From positions 1 through 5,645 of the forward strand of contig CAMFTS010000066.1 in NCBI GenBank assembly GCA_945988915.1: a DNA stretch of 5,645 nucleotides, written 5' to 3'. The translations under genes and the position numbers were made by a program. A model generated the notes under the pieces. That model was not told where the DNA came from. It did not search any database and saw only the letters and a list, made by a program, of their open reading frames with translations. This DNA is from an uncultured Clostridia bacterium (lineage in GTDB: Bacteria > Bacillota > Clostridia > Oscillospirales > Acutalibacteraceae). Shown one piece after another: positions 5,193-5,645 of the stretch. The stretch's first letter is position 1. Every line of letters starts with the position of its first letter.

Positions 5193-5645
5193 TTATCTAT
5201 GCCAAATTGCCGAAGCACCGCACGGCAGAATCATTCCTGTTTGCGTAACAGGCAAGCCTATTTCGTCAGATTCTACCTTTCCTCCGAATCTCGGAGAAAT
5301 TACCGAGCCGAGAATATACTGCATTACCGACGGCGAAAGGCCGGTTGTATATGAATTTATCAGTACCATTATAGGATCATCTGAAAGCACCTGCGAACAA
5401 AGCTCAACAAATGAATACACCTCGTTTTCAAGCTTCCATACCTCGCCTCCCGGTCCTCTGCCGTAAGACGGCGGGTCCATAATGATAATTTCGTATTTAT
5501 TTCCGCGGCGAATTTCACGCTGAACGAATTTAACGCAATCATCGACAATCCAACGGACTTTTCTGTCGGCAACACCTGAAATCACAGCGTTTTCTTTTGC
5601 CCACTGCACCATACCTTTTGATGCGTCAACATGAACAACCTCTGC
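5193..5645 (-). CDS. Class I SAM-dependent methyltransferase, RlmI-like, 3' part
   Basis: The last 150 residues are visible; the frame is open to the window edge, so the start and SAM-binding motif I are missing. The internal ATG at 5612 is not the start, because the frame and family motifs continue upstream of it. The fragment begins with AEVVHVDASKGMVQWAKENA, where Asp7 should bind the SAM ribose. WIVDDCVKF (32-40) follows as the adenine-contacting region. Motif IV is DPPSYGRGPGGEVWKLE (57-73), then INSYTTG (96-102) and the C-terminal GLPVTQTGMILPCGASAIW (130-148). DPPSYGRGP and LPCGA are typical of an RlmI-related COG1092 subfamily usually named only as a SAM-dependent methyltransferase. 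True RlmI methylates cytosine 1962 of 23S rRNA through a cysteine nucleophile. The motif VI position here is SYTT without cysteine, so C5-cytosine chemistry is doubtful. An RNA substrate is plausible but unproven. The TAA stop lies about 20 bases before ecfA1. Confidence 0.85.
   Translation of the reverse strand, partial: AEVVHVDASKGMVQWAKENAVISGVADRKVRWIVDDCVKFVQREIRRGNKYEIIIMDPPSYGRGPGGEVWKLENEVYSFVELCSQVLSDDPIMVLINSYTTGLSPSVMQYILGSVISPRFGGKVESDEIGLPVTQTGMILPCGASAIWHR

Noticed and set aside
5369..5575. Minus-strand 68-codon frame inside the methyltransferase gene
   Set aside because: It overlaps the methyltransferase in another frame. The methyltransferase frame carries recognisable motifs and this one carries none.
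5193..5612. Reading the methyltransferase as starting at the ATG at 5612
   Set aside because: The frame stays open to the window end and encodes VVHVDASKG, a normal SAM-binding continuation, upstream of that ATG. The gene is therefore truncated by the window, not short.

Overview
The window is a piece of a densely packed, single-direction gene cluster from a low-GC Gram-positive bacterium. The best guess is a Clostridia lineage near Oscillospirales/Ruminococcus. That guess rests on the AT-rich sequence, the AGGAGG-type and GGTGA-type ribosome binding sites, a Firmicutes-style ecfA1-ecfA2-ecfT-truA block, and a DUF5711-like protein next to a CvpA-family protein. The taxonomic call is inference; there is no rRNA gene in the window.

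All seven genes lie on the minus strand, so transcription runs from high to low coordinates. In that order they are: the 3' part of a class I SAM-dependent methyltransferase of the RlmI-like type (5645-5193, start outside the window); ecfA1 (5171-4311); ecfA2 (4311-3448); ecfT (3448-2591); truA (2574-1834); a membrane-anchored probable beta-propeller protein resembling DUF5711 (1821-559); and the 5' part of a CvpA-family membrane protein (483-1, end outside the window). Gaps between genes are at most 21 bases, except the 75-base gap before the CvpA-like gene. The three transporter genes overlap by one base at each junction. I see no intrinsic terminator, riboswitch, tRNA, mobile element, repeat array or CRISPR, and no gene-free stretch longer than 75 bases.

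The ecf genes encode the complete shared energizing module of a group II energy-coupling-factor vitamin or metal-ion importer: two ATPases and the transmembrane coupling protein. No substrate-binding S component is present, so substrate specificity must come from elsewhere in the genome. truA makes a tRNA pseudouridine synthase, and its place directly after ecfT is a conserved Firmicutes arrangement. The two genes after it are cell-envelope proteins of poorly known function, where many Firmicutes would have rplM-rpsI.

Overall this is ordinary housekeeping DNA, and I found no convincing new system. The points most worth a second look are two competing mRNA structures over the ecfT ribosome binding site, the RlmI-like methyltransferase that lacks the expected motif VI cysteine, the Cys-Arg-Cys coupling motif of EcfT, and the uncharacterised DUF5711-like/CvpA-like pair.
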